Assembly (NCBI GenBank): GCA_001465935.1
Contig: LNKV01000135.1
Span: forward strand, 47,786-68,192
Source of the DNA: Clarireedia homoeocarpa
Lineage: Eukaryota; Ascomycota; Leotiomycetes; Helotiales; Rutstroemiaceae
DNA length: 20,407 bases
Direction of reading: 5' to 3'
Numbering within the stretch: position 1 is the first letter of the stretch; each line of letters begins with the position of its first letter. The position numbers were made by a program, and so were the translations under genes. This document shows, piece by piece, positions 1 through 12,890 of this stretch. The notes beneath the pieces were generated by a model. The model did no database searches. It had not been told where the DNA came from and saw nothing but the letters and a program-made list of their open reading frames with translations.

Positions 1-149
1 TAATCGATTTTAATTAGTTTTCTAATTGTATATAGCTCTGTACTAACTCGCTATCAAGTTGTATTAATCTCGTTTAAAAGAGTAAATTGTTTTATTATAT
101 AACTCCTATTTATCTAGATTAGATTCTAATAAATAAAAGGCGAGTTAAG
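1..149. repeat. Direct repeat L, copy 1
   Basis: This stretch recurs at 244-392 with a constant offset of 243 bases. I aligned the copies by eye and found about 17 differences, all of them transitions (C/T or G/A), with no indel and no transversion. That is what RIP does to a duplicated sequence. The copies are separated by about 94 bases of unrelated A+T-rich DNA. Copy 1 starts at or before the window edge, so its left limit is unknown. The repeat could be part of an LTR or a promoter-region duplication of the element whose frame starts near 841; nothing in it settles that. Confidence 0.8.
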
Positions 150-243
150 ATTTCAGGCGGGTTTATCTTAAATATAATACGACTATATATTAAACTTTAT
201 TATTTCTATTAATTAATAATTAAACTACTATCTAATTATCTTC

Positions 244-392
244 TAATCGATCTTAATTAGTTTTCTAATTATATACAGTTTTATACTAACTCGTTATCAA
301 GTTATATTAATCTTGTTTAAAAGAGTAAATTGTTTTATTATATAACTCCTACTTATTTAGATTAGATTCTAATAAGTAAAAAGCAGATTATT
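244..392. repeat. Direct repeat L, copy 2
   Basis: This is the second copy of the repeat at 1-149. Similarity is lost after about 392: copy 1 continues with a GC-containing stretch (agatttcaggcggg) while copy 2 continues with a plain A+T tract. All differences from copy 1 are transitions. Confidence 0.8.
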
Positions 393-840
393 TTTAAAAT
401 AGTAAACTATTTTATTATATAATTACTACTTTATTATAAACCCCTTATTAATTATATTTTATTTACTTCTTCTTATTTACTTTTCTATATTATCGTATTT
501 ACCTTTTATATTATTATCTTTTCTATATAAACTTATTATAAAATAACTTTACTTTTTATTATTATTCTTTTATAATTATACCTTAACTTAAACTTTTATT
601 AGTTAAGTGATAATCTTATATAAATAAGCAATTAGTTTACTAATATACTTAGATTTTTATAATAAATATCTTTTATTTTACTTCTAATTCAACTTTATTT
701 TATCTTTTTATTTATATTCAATTAAATCTAATTAATTTTATAAAAGAGGATTTATAAAAAGTAGAAAGTTTATAATTAAATACTATTTTTATTTTTTCTA
801 TCTTTTAAACTACTAGTAATTAGTTTAATAGTAATTATAA
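393..840. other. A+T-rich stretch without a readable frame
   Basis: This is the gap between the left repeat and the first degraded frame. The plus strand is T-rich. In the reading phase of the downstream frame (codons starting at positions 1 mod 3), stops become dense just upstream of 841, with six in the 20 codons of 781-840, so the frame probably does not extend this far. I see no convincing promoter, RNA gene or repeat here. It may be a former 5' untranslated or regulatory region. Confidence 0.4.
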
Positions 841-3800
841 ATCTTTGAGTATCTTTTTTTCTAATTACTTTTTAATCGCTCTAAAGAATAAAATAATTTA
901 TATCTAGTTTTTTTTTTTTTTTATTAAACTTTAATATCAATCTATTAGTATCTTCCTTACTAATCGCTTTTTAATTACTTCTAATTCTCGAATATCTTTC
1001 TATTTAGTCTTTTACTAATAGATCTAATATTATAAATATTTTCTTATTTAATTCTTTATTTTTTTTTTTTAATTTATCTTTAAATAACTTTCAATATTAA
1101 TAATATTTTCTTAATAGATCTATTTACTATTCTTCTAAGTATTAATATAATAATCTTTTATAACTCTTTTGATTTAGTTTTTATTTAAGAGATATCTAAT
1201 ATTTCAATTTTAAATATTCGTAATTTAGTTAGTATTTTACTATTTATTCGATAGTATATTATTCTTAACTCAGTTGATAGTTCTATAATTACTATAGATA
1301 ATTCACTTTTAAATCTCTTTTTTAATATTACCGAATTATCTAATATATTAAATCTTAATCTTAATAACTAGCTTTCTAATAGTAATAAAGATATAGATAA
1401 TATAGATTTTAGTAGATAATAGTTAATAATTAAAAGAGAGAATAGATAAATTAATTCTATAAATAAAAATAAAAATAGTAAGTATAATCTTATTAATAAA
1501 AAAGAGAATAATAGATCTAGTTCTATTAATAAAATAAAGAATAAAAAGTCTAATTTTATTAATAAATATAGAGATAATAGATAAAATTAAAATAATAAAA
1601 AAGAAGATAAATTCTAGTTATTAAATATCGAAGATAATATAAATAATAATAAAAGTTATTGAAATAATAAATAAAATATTAGCGATATTAGAGAAGTTAA
1701 TAAAGTCGAAGTTTAGTTATAATAAGAAATATCTATATTAAATAAGTCTAAAGTAGATTTAACTAAAAAGCTATATAATTATTTATTTTAATTTAATAAC
1801 TATTAATTAAACGAATATCTAGAGAAATCTTGATAATATCTCGATTACGATTTATTAAAATATCGCTAATAGTATACTAGTTTGAATAAGTATATATATT
1901 AGTTATAAAGATCCTCTATTCTAATTATTATAAATAAACTCGACTTTTTAAATAAAACTTAATAAGAAAGTTCTTCTATACTAAATTAGCTGAAATTTCT
2001 TGATAATTATAATATCGATTTATTAATAAATTATAAAGAAGTTACTAACAATAAAATATCTATTTATAATAGATATATTTTTTATATATATATTTCTTAC
2101 TTTAAGATAATATTTAGTTTATTAGCGATTCACTTTAATATTGATAGCTTTTTAGAATTTATTTATAATCTTATTATTACTTGTTAGAAGATAGATATTA
2201 ACTTTTTTCTTTATTTCTATATAAATATTTATACTAATTTTTATCTTTATACTAAAGTTTATTATAATTTTAAAAAAAGCGAAAAAGTATTTAAAGTTAA
2301 ATTATAAAAGATTTTATATTATTATCTTAATCGAATATTAAGATATAAAGATATTAGTCTTTATATTTTCTTTCCTTAAATATATAATTCTGATAAACTA
2401 ATAAATTTCTTTAAAAAAAATATTAGTTAGTTATATTATCTCTTATAAGTCTAGACCGATTTATTACTATTTCCTAGTATTTTTTATTATATTCTATTAA
2501 TAAATTACTAATATTTATTTTACTTTTAGAATTATACTCGATTAAAAGTATAAGTCTATTATATAAAGCGATCTATATATATAAATATAAATAAAATAAA
2601 AGATTAGCTATTATCATTTTATTATTCTTTATATTTATAAAGTCTAGTTACTATCTAATAAAAGATATAATAATAATTAACTAAGCTTGAATATATTATT
2701 TATTATAAAATAAAATTATTCTTTTCAAATAAAAATATTAAATTTTAGTTTTCTTATAATATTTTATTCGAAGTTTAGAAGGTATTTAAAAGATTTCTAA
2801 TAGTTATACTTAATCTTATATATATCGATTATAATAATATCTAGTTAGATCTAAATAAAGAAATAACTATTATCGATTATATATTATATTACTAGCGAGT
2901 TGAGACTAATTTACTAGTTACTATTTATTTATTAAAGACTTATTATTTAAAATCTTATACTTGATAAATTAAATATAATAAACCGGATCGATATATTATT
3001 CCTACTCTTTATTTTATAATTATATTATAAGATATTAGTAATTTAATATTAGATATATCTCTATTATCTCGTTATTAATAAAAAAATTAGATATATAATC
3101 AAGTTTATAATAGTATTAAAGAGCTTTTTAATATAATCTAAATAAAGCTTTTTAGTAATCTCTATTTAAGATAATTAGTATAGAATTCTAAAATAAAATA
3201 GATACTTTAATAATAAAATCAAGTAGAGTTAACTATAGATTCTACTTTATATTAAAGTTATTTAACTAGTAAATTATAATTAAATCGCTTAATAGTCGAA
3301 AGACAATAATAAGCTTTTAATATTCGAAAGGAGAATTAAATTATATTTACTTTTATAAATCGAATACAAACTTCTATAAAGAATATAAATAACTAGACTC
3401 GAATTTATAATATTACCTTTAATAATTCGTAATATATATACTTATTATTTACTTCGGATTTTCTAATTTATTTATATAAAAATATAAATAAGTTTACTAT
3501 AACTTTCAAGTAGATATTAAATTTAGAAGTAAAGACTTAAATAGATTATAAGTATTATAAGTTAATAATTATACTACTATAAATATTATTATTCACTTTT
3601 AATTTAATATTTATTATATAACTAAATAATCTTTAAAAAGAAAAGTTTTAATAATAAAGAGAAGGACTTAAAGTATTTAAAATAAGATTATAAATTATAT
3701 AAACTAAATTCAAATATATATAATTAAGACCTTAAGTTAACTAGAAAACAATAGTATTTCGCTTATAATTTATTAACTAAATAATATTTAATAATAGTAT

Positions 3801-4680
3801 ACTTTATATTAATTACTAGAAGAATTTCTTATAAATAAATAAAGCTAAAGATAATTATATATATATAGAAACTGTTAGTTACTAGCTAGTATAATATAAT
3901 AATAATAAAGATTATTAATATATTTTTATCGAATATTTCTATTTTATTATAATATATATATTCTATAAAGAAGTTTAGAATTATTTTAAATTAGAATTTT
4001 AGAAAAGTTATTATAAAAAAGCTATTTAAGATACTATATCTTTTTATTAAACTAAAATAAAATATCTATTAACTTGTAAATCAATATAAGATCTTTAACT
4101 AATTAGTATTAATCAGATAATAATTCGATTAATTAAAGCTTTTATTTTATTTATCTAGGACTTCTCGGATAATCGATAAAATAACTATTAATAATAAAAT
4201 AATATCCTTTTTTATATTCTTTTTTACTAAACTAATAAACTATTTAAATAGTAAAATAAAGTTATAATAATAAAGGAATTTAGAGAGTAATTTAAATATT
4301 ATTTTATTATAACTAACTAGATTATATTTTATTTATAAACTAGTAAATTTTTTCAGAAAAATCAGTAAAAACAAACTATAATAATAAAGGTTTATTATCA
4401 ATAACTAATTAACTTACTAGTGAAAAACTAGCTAGATATTAAGTATAATATAAAATAGTTTTAAAACTTAGTTTAAAAGAAACTATAAATCTATTAATCT
4501 TAATATTATAAATTTAGATTTATTAAATATTAAAAAAAGCTCGAATAGATATTAGATTAATATTTAAATTTCAATAAAATAGAACTAATTATAGATTATA
4601 TATCTAAAAAGCTAATAAATAGTTTTCAAGAAATAAATTTAGAATTAGAAGAAATTAGAAAAATAGTTACTAATATATAA
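841..4680 (+). pseudogene. Long RIP-degraded reading frame, unknown family
   Basis: I do not recognise this protein. In the phase starting at positions 1 mod 3, about 1280 codons read through without an evident frame break, interrupted only by TAA, TAG and a few TGA that C-to-T change of CAA, CAG or CGA (or G-to-A of TGG) would explain. The first part (to about 1380) has the Ser/Pro/Phe-type codons of a disordered region. About 1381-1740 is rich in Asp/Asn/Glu and Ser, so was probably acidic. The middle is rich in former Gln/Arg codons. The last 130 codons (about 4260-4680) look helical and charged and end in a run resembling ELEEIRKIVTNI. The final TAA at 4678 may itself be a mutated CAA, so both ends are uncertain. 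A Gag-like or other transposon protein is possible, but no catalytic motif supports a function. The coding call rests on phase and composition only. Confidence 0.4.
908..922. repeat. Poly-T tract (15 T)
   Basis: This is an uninterrupted run of 15 T. A second run of 12 T lies at 1059-1070. Both fall in the T-rich start of the degraded frame, where they would read as Phe codons (former Pro, Ser or Phe). Confidence 0.9.
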
Positions 4681-4708
4681 ATAATAAATAAACCTTAAAT
4701 AGAAGATT

Positions 4709-4797
4709 GAAAATAAATAATTAAATATATTTAAAATCTAATTTTAGTACTTTTACTAAAGTTTATAAATAGTTAGATTATAGTTAATAGATAATAA
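4709..4797. repeat. Direct repeat R, copy 1
   Basis: An 89-base unit starting gaaaataaataatta and ending near aatagataataa recurs at 5020-5108, offset 311. I count about nine differences between the copies: all transitions except one T/G, and no indel. The offset is not a multiple of three, so the copies would lie in different phases if translated. The unit starts just after the end of the degraded 841-4680 frame. A shorter echo of its end (ttaatagataataa) lies near 4827, and an inverted echo (taatctattatctaa) near 4970. Confidence 0.8.
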
Positions 4798-5019
4798 TCA
4801 AGTAATAGTAAAAAGAAAAAAAAATAGTTAATAGATAATAAACTATATAAAAATAAAGAGCTAATAACTAATAATTTAAAATCTTAATATATTAATTTAA
4901 CTTTCTATTAATTATAAATAGAAGATTTTATTTATTACTAATTATTATCAATAAGTTTATATCTAATTAATAATCTATTATCTAATAATTATAGATATAT
5001 TATAATTTATCTTTTAATT

Positions 5020-5108
5020 GAAAATAAATAATTAGGTATATTTAAAATCTGATTTTAATACTTTTACTAAAACTTATAAATAGCTAGAGTATAATTAATA
5101 GATAATAA
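5020..5108. repeat. Direct repeat R, copy 2, ending at a composition step
   Basis: This is the second copy of the 4709-4797 unit. Base composition drops sharply at or just after its right end: nearly all G and C vanish from here to about 15780. The coincidence suggests that the end of the repeat is also the edge of the left block, for example the insertion point of whatever lies to the right. Confidence 0.75.
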
Positions 5109-6905
5109 ATAAATTTATTAATTTTAAAAAATTTATATTTTATATAATATTTTAATAATTTTTTTCTTTATTAATTTATATTAATTATTAGTTTATAAAT
5201 TTAATAATTATTATATTTTTAATATTTTTATATATAATTTTANAAAACTTTTTATTAATTATTATTAAGATAATTAATTTAAATTCTTATTAATAATAAA
5301 CTATATATAATTAACTTTATTATATTTTTCTTTTAATAATTTATTTCTTTTTATATTATAATTCTAATTAAATTATTATAATATTATATAAGAAATAATC
5401 TTTTTAAAAATAAATTAAATATTAAATATATAATTTTTTTCTATATATAAATTTTCGAATTTTTATAATTTTTTTAATTTTATAATTATTAATTTTAAGA
5501 TTATTTAATATCTTTATTAATAATATAATTTATCTCTTTAATTATATTAATAATTATTTAAATAATATTAATATTTAATCTCTTTTTACTTTTAAATCTT
5601 TTTAAAATTCTTTAAATAATAAAAATAAATTTATTTTAATATTATTAATATATAATATTATCTTTTAATAATTTAAATAATTTATATATTTTATTATAAT
5701 ATATTAAACTTTTTAATTCAAAATAAAGATTATTTAAATTATTTTATATAAATTAAACTATTTAATTTAATATTTAAAATATTTTTAAAATCGATTAAAT
5801 AATATATTAAATAAAAAATAAATTCTTTTTAAATTTTTATTATTAATTCTCTTTTCTTATATTATTATTATTATAAAATTTTTCTTTATTATTACTTTTT
5901 TAATTTAATTAAAAAATTAATATTAATTCTAAAAATAAATATTATTAAAATAAAAAGAAAGTTATTATTCAAGAAAACTATTTTAAATTAATAATAAATT
6001 TTAACTTTTTAAAGTTAATAATTATATTATTATAAAAGTTTAAATAAATAGAAGTTTAAATAATTATTATTTAAATTAATTATTAAATATAATTTATTTA
6101 ATATATTTTAATTATTATCTTTATATTAATTATATAATTTATAATTATTTTTTCTTTTATATTAATATAATATAATTTTAATTATATTTAAATATATATT
6201 ATTTAAAGTTTTTTATTTAATTATAAAAAAAATTATTTTAAATCGAATTAATTAATATAAATATAATTTTATTAATAATAATATTAAATATTTATTTATA
6301 TTAAATTAATTAGAAAGTTTAACTTTCGATTATTATTATAATAATATATTTATAAATAAAATTATATAAATCTTAAAATTAATAATTAGAGAATTAAAAA
6401 GATTAAAAAGTTTTAAAAGTTTATATATATAATAATTATATAAGTTATATATTTAAAAGTTTATTTTATAATTAAAAGTAATATCTCTAAATATTAAATA
6501 ATTAAGTAAATATAATATATTAATATTACTAATTCTAGTAACTAATAATATTTAAATTATTATATTACTTTCTTTTTTTTAAAAAAACTCGCTTTTAAAT
6601 ATTTTAAATTTATTAATTCTAGTTAATATAATTAGTAAATAAATATAAAAATTTTAATTAAATATAAAAAGATTAAATAAAAATAATATAAATATAAAAT
6701 AAAAATAAATTAATATTATTTATAAATCTATTTTTAATTATAAATTTAATTAATTAAAGAATTATTATTTTTATATAAAAGTTAATAGATAATTTTTTTT
6801 AAAATATTTATAATTATTTTTATTTATTTAATATAAATATAATTATTTTAAAAATAATATTAAAAAATTAAATAAAATAAAACTTTCTAAATAGAATTAT
6901 AAAGT
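5109..6905. other. Saturated A+T-rich block, origin unread
   Basis: This block of about 1.8 kb is left of the 5' LTR of element 2. From 5109 to about 5930 the plus strand is markedly T-rich. The plus strands of elements 1 and 2, which are the coding strands, are A-rich instead, so any former gene here was probably on the minus strand. I could not find an RT, integrase, LTR or other motif I would defend. If element 2 inserted cleanly, this block should continue into the Gypsy fragment at 15099. The RT motifs expected just left of 6905 are not visible, so continuity is unproven. There is one ambiguous base (N) at 5243. Confidence 0.45.
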
Positions 6906-7089
6906 TAGTATAGTAGATATTAATAATAAAGCTAATATAGTTATAATAAAGTCGATATAATTATAATAAAAATAATATAATTAATACTTCTTTTTTAGAA
7001 TAAAGTTAATATTAACTATATAAACTAAATAGAGAATAATAAAAGAGGAATAACTTTTAATATTTATTAAAATCTATATAAATCTTATA
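6906..7089 (+). repeat. 5' LTR of element 2
   Basis: This LTR aligns with 14915-15098 at a constant offset of 8009, with no indel. About 16 differences are visible, all but one being transitions. The ends read TA...TA, as expected for TG...CA after RIP. Inside, near 6931-6968, there is an imperfect tandem of about 19 bases (atagttataataaa, then ataattataataa). The left boundary is good to about five bases. Confidence 0.85.
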
Positions 7090-7123
7090 ATTAGTAATAA
7101 TATTAATATTAGATAATACGAAT

Positions 7124-7148
7124 TTTCTTTCTTTATAAAAGAAAGAAA
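7124..7148. repeat. Perfect 11-bp inverted repeat in the element 2 leader
   Basis: The two 11-base arms, tttctttcttt and aaagaaagaaa, are exactly complementary and separated by three bases. They sit 35 bases inside the 5' LTR, in what would be the transcribed leader. The hairpin may be chance in such A+T-rich DNA, or a remnant of a packaging or primer-site structure. It retains C and G at symmetric places. Confidence 0.6.
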
Positions 7149-10100
7149 TCTATATTATTAATCGATCGAATTATTATTATATTATACTTAAATATTAAAT
7201 ATCTAGATTTAACTCTATTTATTTTTTTATAAAAATAAACTTTCTTCTTTACTTTTTTATAATCTCTATATATTATTACTTTTACTAATTTAATAATTAA
7301 TTAACCTTTTAACTAGATTTAATATAATCTTTATAAATATAATTGAAATAGAGAGTATTAGACTATATTATATTAAAGAAATCAATATCGATTTTATATA
7401 AATAATAGATAAATATATTATTAACTAAATATTAGAAATCTAAATTTTTATTACTATTAAATATATATATATAATATTGATAATACTCTTATATATTAAA
7501 GATATAATAGAATTTTTATATAAAAAAATAGAAATCTTAGAATCTTTTTTAATAAATTAATAACAAAGTACTTATTTAATAAATATAATAACTAAAGTAA
7601 AATTCTTATTAGAATAGATAATAGATAAATTATATTTTAGAATAGTAATCTAGGATTTTATAAAATAAATATAATATTTATTTCTTATAATACTTAAAAT
7701 AAAGATATCGATTATAAAATCTATAAAGAAAACTATCTTTAATAATATAAATAATATAATTATATAATATATTATAATTAAGAAAAAAAAATAAGAAAGG
7801 AAAGAACTTTTTATTTATTATAAATTAATAAAAAGGTTAATTAAACGAAGTTGAAAATAATAATAAAGTAGATTTATTATAATATAAAGAGTTAAACTTA
7901 GTATCTTTATTATAATCTTTAGATTAATTATCAACTTTATAAATTATATTAGTATTCGAAGATTCGGGAATTATATATAAAATAGTTTATATAAATATAA
8001 GAAATATTCTTTTAATAAAATTCGAAAAAAGTAACTTTAATTTATTATCTATAATAAATATTTAATATAATTATAATAGAGAAATTTATAAAAAAAAAAC
8101 TTAATAAAAATAAAGAAAATAATCTAATTTATTTATTTAAAATAGATTTAATATATATAATATCGATAATAATAAAAGAATTAAAAAAAGATTAAAAAAT
8201 CAAGTTTTTATTAAATTTAGAAAATAGATATTAATTTATATTAACTTATAAAAACTAATCTAATCTTTAACTAAATAATATAAAATACTTTAATTTATAA
8301 AAGAAAAATTTAAATAATATTAAAATAGTAATATTAAAGAAAAATATAATATATATAAATATTTATATATTTATATTACTTAATAATTATTAATAGTAAA
8401 ATAATAATATAGAAAGTATTTCTAAATTATTTATAAAGTAAAGTTTATATATAGTATATAATAAAATTAATAAATAATAAAAAAGAGTTATTAATTATAA
8501 AATAAATAAATATAATATATAAAGTTATAAAAAAGAGATTATATATATATTTAAATATAATAATAATAAATCTTATAAATAATAAATATATAATATAAAA
8601 TATAAAAGATAGAAAGATAATATAAACTTTCTTTAAAATAATATTATAAAATATAAAAGTAATAAATATATTATTAAAGTATAATCAATTATTAATTATA
8701 TAAAATAAATTAACTTTAAATTTTCAATTATATATCTTATATTTAAAATCTAAAACAAAGTTAATAAATTTTCTAAAGTTTATAAATATAAAGTCTCTTA
8801 TATTTTAAATAATAATAAACTAATTACTAACTTATATATTATAAAGAAACTTTAAAAAATAATATTAATAATAAATAATAGTTATTTATTTAATAATAAA
8901 TATATATATTAAGTTAAATTAATATAATAAAATAAACTCTCGAGTTTAAATAAATATTAATAATTATAAATATTATTCTAATAAAATAAGTTTTATATAT
9001 AAATAATAATCTTTACTAATTATAAATAATAAATAAATAAAAAGTAATAAATAATTATAAAATAAATAAAAGAAAGAATTATAGAAATTAAAATTAAATA
9101 AATAATATAAAGATATAAGATTATAAAGATAATATTAATAATAATAATTTTAATAAAAAGTTTATTAAATAATAGTAGAAAATAAAATAAATAAAATAAA
9201 TAAATTATAAAATATAAATTAATATATAAAAGAATATAAATAAGAATATAATAGAATTACTAAAAAAATAATAAATTTTAAAACTTATTATATAAATAAT
9301 AATAATTTAATAGATAAGTTAATTATAAATTTTATAATTATTTATATAATAATAAAAGAAGTAAAATATAAGAAATATAAAATCTACTTTATAATAAATA
9401 ATAAACTATTTTATTATTTTTAAAAGATATATAATATTAATAGTAAAGAAATAATAGAAGTTATTATAACTAATATAATAAATATAAAATATTTTTCTTT
9501 AATTAAAAACTTAATATATATTAACTTTAAAGTTAATAATATATTTAATATAAATATAAGATATAACTTCTATAATTAATATTATATTATAATAAAAATA
9601 TAATTTAAATATAAAATTTAAAAAACAATAAAAATATATTTTAATATAAAATCTTAAATAATAATAATTAAATTAAAATAGTTTAAAAAATATAATCCTA
9701 TTAATATTATATATATTAAAATAAAACTAATATATATTAATAGAATAAATAATATAATAATATTTCTATTTTTAAAAAAGAAAAATAATAAAATAATAAT
9801 AATATATTTTTATAAAGAAGTTTATTTAATAAATATATTAGTAGTAAAAATAATAGTAAGTAATAATATTTTAGTTTTAAAGTAATTTAATATTATTAAC
9901 TTTAAATTATATATATTAATTCTTATAAAATAGATATTATTATTAATATCTTTATTAATACTAAAAAAGTTTATTAGATACTAGTTAAATTTAATAAAAA
10001 TTATATAATAAAACTAGAAAAAATAATATTAATATTAATTTATTATATTATATAAAAAAAGATATAAACTAGTTATTTAAATTAAAATAAATATAATTAT

Positions 10101-10552
10101 CTTTATATACTCTAATTATAAATAATAATCTCTTAATAATAATAAGAAAGAATAATATAAAATTACTAGTAAATATATAAAAAAATTAAATATTTAATTA
10201 TTTATAATCTTTTAACTTTAATTAAGTTTTATAAGTTTATAATAATATTATAGAATTAATAAAACTAATAGTATAAATATTAGTAAAGTTATTTAAAAAA
10301 CAATTAATTATAATTAATAAATTATAAATAATATATTATATTAATATAACGATTTATAAAAATAAAAAAATAAATATAGTTTTTAATAAACTTTTAAATA
10401 AGTTTTTAAATATATTATAAAAAGATATAAGATTTATTTATATTTTAAAAAATTAATAAATAATAATCGAGTTATAATTAAACTAATTAAATAAAATATA
10501 ATCTAAAATAAAATATTATTCTTTATTAAATTATAACTAAATAATAGTAAAA
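7149..10552 (+). other. Presumed leader, gag and protease region of element 2, unread
   Basis: About 3.4 kb lies between the 5' LTR and the first recognisable RT residues. By position it should have held the untranslated leader, the Gag capsid/nucleocapsid frame and the aspartic protease. RIP has removed nearly all G and C, so zinc-knuckle Cys/His and the protease Asp-Ser/Thr-Gly cannot be told from background. I found no motif I would defend. The plus strand is A-rich, consistent with a plus-strand former coding region. Confidence 0.45.
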
Positions 10553-12889
10553 GAAGTTTTTAAAGATTTATAAAAAGAAAGTTAATTAAATAAAATAATA
10601 TAATTTATATTATTTATATTCTTAGTATTTATAATATAGAGATTAATATTAAATAGAATAAAAAAACTAAAAGTTATAATAGATATTTAAAGTTTTAATA
10701 AATTATATATATTAAATATCTATTTAATACTATTATAAAATAAAATTCTATAAATTATCTATAAATATAAATATATTATAATTATAGATTATATAGTTTT
10801 TTTCTTTTAATAAAGAGTTTATTTCGAATTTTAAAGATATTTTATAATTATTATATATATAAGATAGTATATATTCAAATATATTTTAATAGGATTTTAT
10901 AATATATTAGTATATATTTAATATTAAATAGATTTTATTTTTCAAGATTTTAAAGAATTTACTAAAGTTTATATTAATAATATTATTATTATTAGTTAAA
11001 TAAAAAAAAACTATATATTATATATTTAATAAATCTTAATTAAGTTTATTAAATATAATATTATAATTAAAGTTAATAAATATTTTATCGAATATCTATT
11101 AATTATAATACTAAAATATAAAATAAATAGATTAAAATTTTTAATAATTACTAAAAGACTAATAATAATTATTTATATTAAATTTCTATAATTATTATAA
11201 GATTTAAAATAGTTTTTAAAAATTATAAGATACTTTTAATAATTTATTAAATAATATATAAAGATTATAAAATTTTTATAAAAATATAAAACTTAATTAT
11301 TAAAAGAAATATTATATAATAATAAAGTATATATAAATTTTATAATTAAGAAAATCTTTTAAGAACTTTTAATAATAAAGAAAATAATATTTATTAAAAT
11401 TAAAATAATTTTAACTAAGAAATAAATTCTAGTTTATATAGATTCTAATAAACTAATATATATAAACTTTAATATATTGAAAATAAAAGATATCGGAATT
11501 ATCTTATATTATATTAAAGATAATATATTTATAAATAAATCTCTATTTAATATAATTATATAATTAATATTATTTCTATTAAAATAATTATAAAAAGTAG
11601 AAATAAAATATTAATTATTTAAATTAAAGATAATAATATTAATATAAAGTTTATATAAAATAATATAATTAATTTAAAATAATAAGAAATTACTAATAAT
11701 AATATATATAGATTATAGTATTTTAATAAATATCTTTTAGAAATTAGATATTATAATAATAATATTAATATTATAATTAAACTTTAAATTAATATTAATT
11801 ATATAATTTATATCGAGATTTATATTAATAATTTATTATAAAATAAATAAAAATAATACTATTTTAAATATATTATCAAGATTACTTTATATTAATAATA
11901 AAAATAAAATTAATAATTAGAAAAAACTAGAAATATAAATAATAATAAAATAATAATATTAAAAACCTTTATATTTATTTATTATTATTTTAATAAAAAT
12001 AGTATCGAACTTTTATAAATAAATTATAAATAAATATAAAAAAGAGAATTAATAAAAAAAAGTTATAAAAATAATAAAACTAATAAATTTAAATTAGAAA
12101 TTATTTAAAATTATTATTAATAATAAAAATCTTAAGTTTTTAATTAAAATATAAAAAACTATTTTTAAAATTTTAGAAATTAAATTATTATATTTTATAA
12201 TATATTATATATAAATTAATAGTTAGTTAGAAATTACTAATTAAATAAATATAGATTATATCGATTTTATAATTCTATTTAAATAATATTATAATTAAAT
12301 TAATAGGAAAATCTCTAAATAAAGTATTATATAGATATATTTTAAATAATATAATATAATTAATAAATATAAAAATAAAAGAATTAGTTTAACTATTAAT
12401 AAAAATTAATATAATAAATATAATTACTTTTATAATAATATTAATAAAGTAGATTTATAATTAAAAGTATAAATCTTTATTTTTCGAATTAAGAAATATA
12501 ATTTATTTATAAATTTATAAGAGATACTTAATATTAATAGTTAAAAATAGAAAGTTAAAATAATAATAAATAGATCTTTTCTTAATATTAAAATAAATTA
12601 GAACTCTAATATATAGAATTAATATACTAAGTTATTAGAGAATTTATTTAATAATTTATATTATTATCTATAATTTATTTAACTTAAAGTAATTATAATT
12701 AAAAAAATATAAAGAATTCGAAGTTAAGAAAATAATTATAAAATAAATTATATTAATAAAGTTTATTAAATATTTTATTTATTAGAAAAGTTATAAATTA
12801 AAGTTCGATTAATAGAAAATAAATATTTATTTAAAATATTATAAAGACTTTATTAACGATTTCAATAATAATAATAATAATAATAATAA
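10553..12889 (+). pseudogene. pol: Degraded pol of element 2: RT, RNase H, integrase
   Basis: All landmarks share one phase (codons starting at positions 2 mod 3), so about 780 codons have no net frameshift; only RIP stops break them. The RT lead-in starts near 10553, and a VIIDI.SFNK motif (former VVDIR..NK) lies at 10673. The catalytic YxDD reads TAT ATT AAT AAT at 10970 (YINN, former YIDD). RNase H has an IDSNK..YINFNI segment near 11441 (former IDSNKP..I.FDAS type). The linker at 11837-11887 reads YKINKNNTILNILSRLL, matching the HKPGK..TVPDALSRL pattern. The integrase core follows near 12120-12260: a former SDR.PKF, IKLLY, then a former YHPQTDGQ.E.TNQ, with the catalytic Glu codon GAA kept at 12230. 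The frame runs into a Gln-codon repeat at 12863. RT and RNase H copied the element's RNA; integrase inserted the copy. Confidence 0.88.
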
Positions 12890-12890
12890 T
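12863..12890 (+). repeat. TAA microsatellite, a former poly-Gln tract in phase with pol
   Basis: One CAA is followed by eight TAA in the pol phase. CAA to TAA is the favoured RIP change, so this was probably a run of nine Gln codons near the C-terminus of Pol. A simple (AAT)n slippage repeat is the alternative; both can be true. Confidence 0.7.

Noticed and set aside
4709..5108. The two R repeats as LTRs of a small element
   Set aside because: They are only 311 bases apart, lack TG..CA-type ends at fixed places, and enclose no purine tract or coding text.
6730..6800. Possible DYR..N....KNRYPLPLI motif of the element 1 RT left of element 2
   Set aside because: It needs several gaps, and the distance to the next RT motif across the insertion is about 36 codons too long. 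In this composition such partial matches arise by chance.
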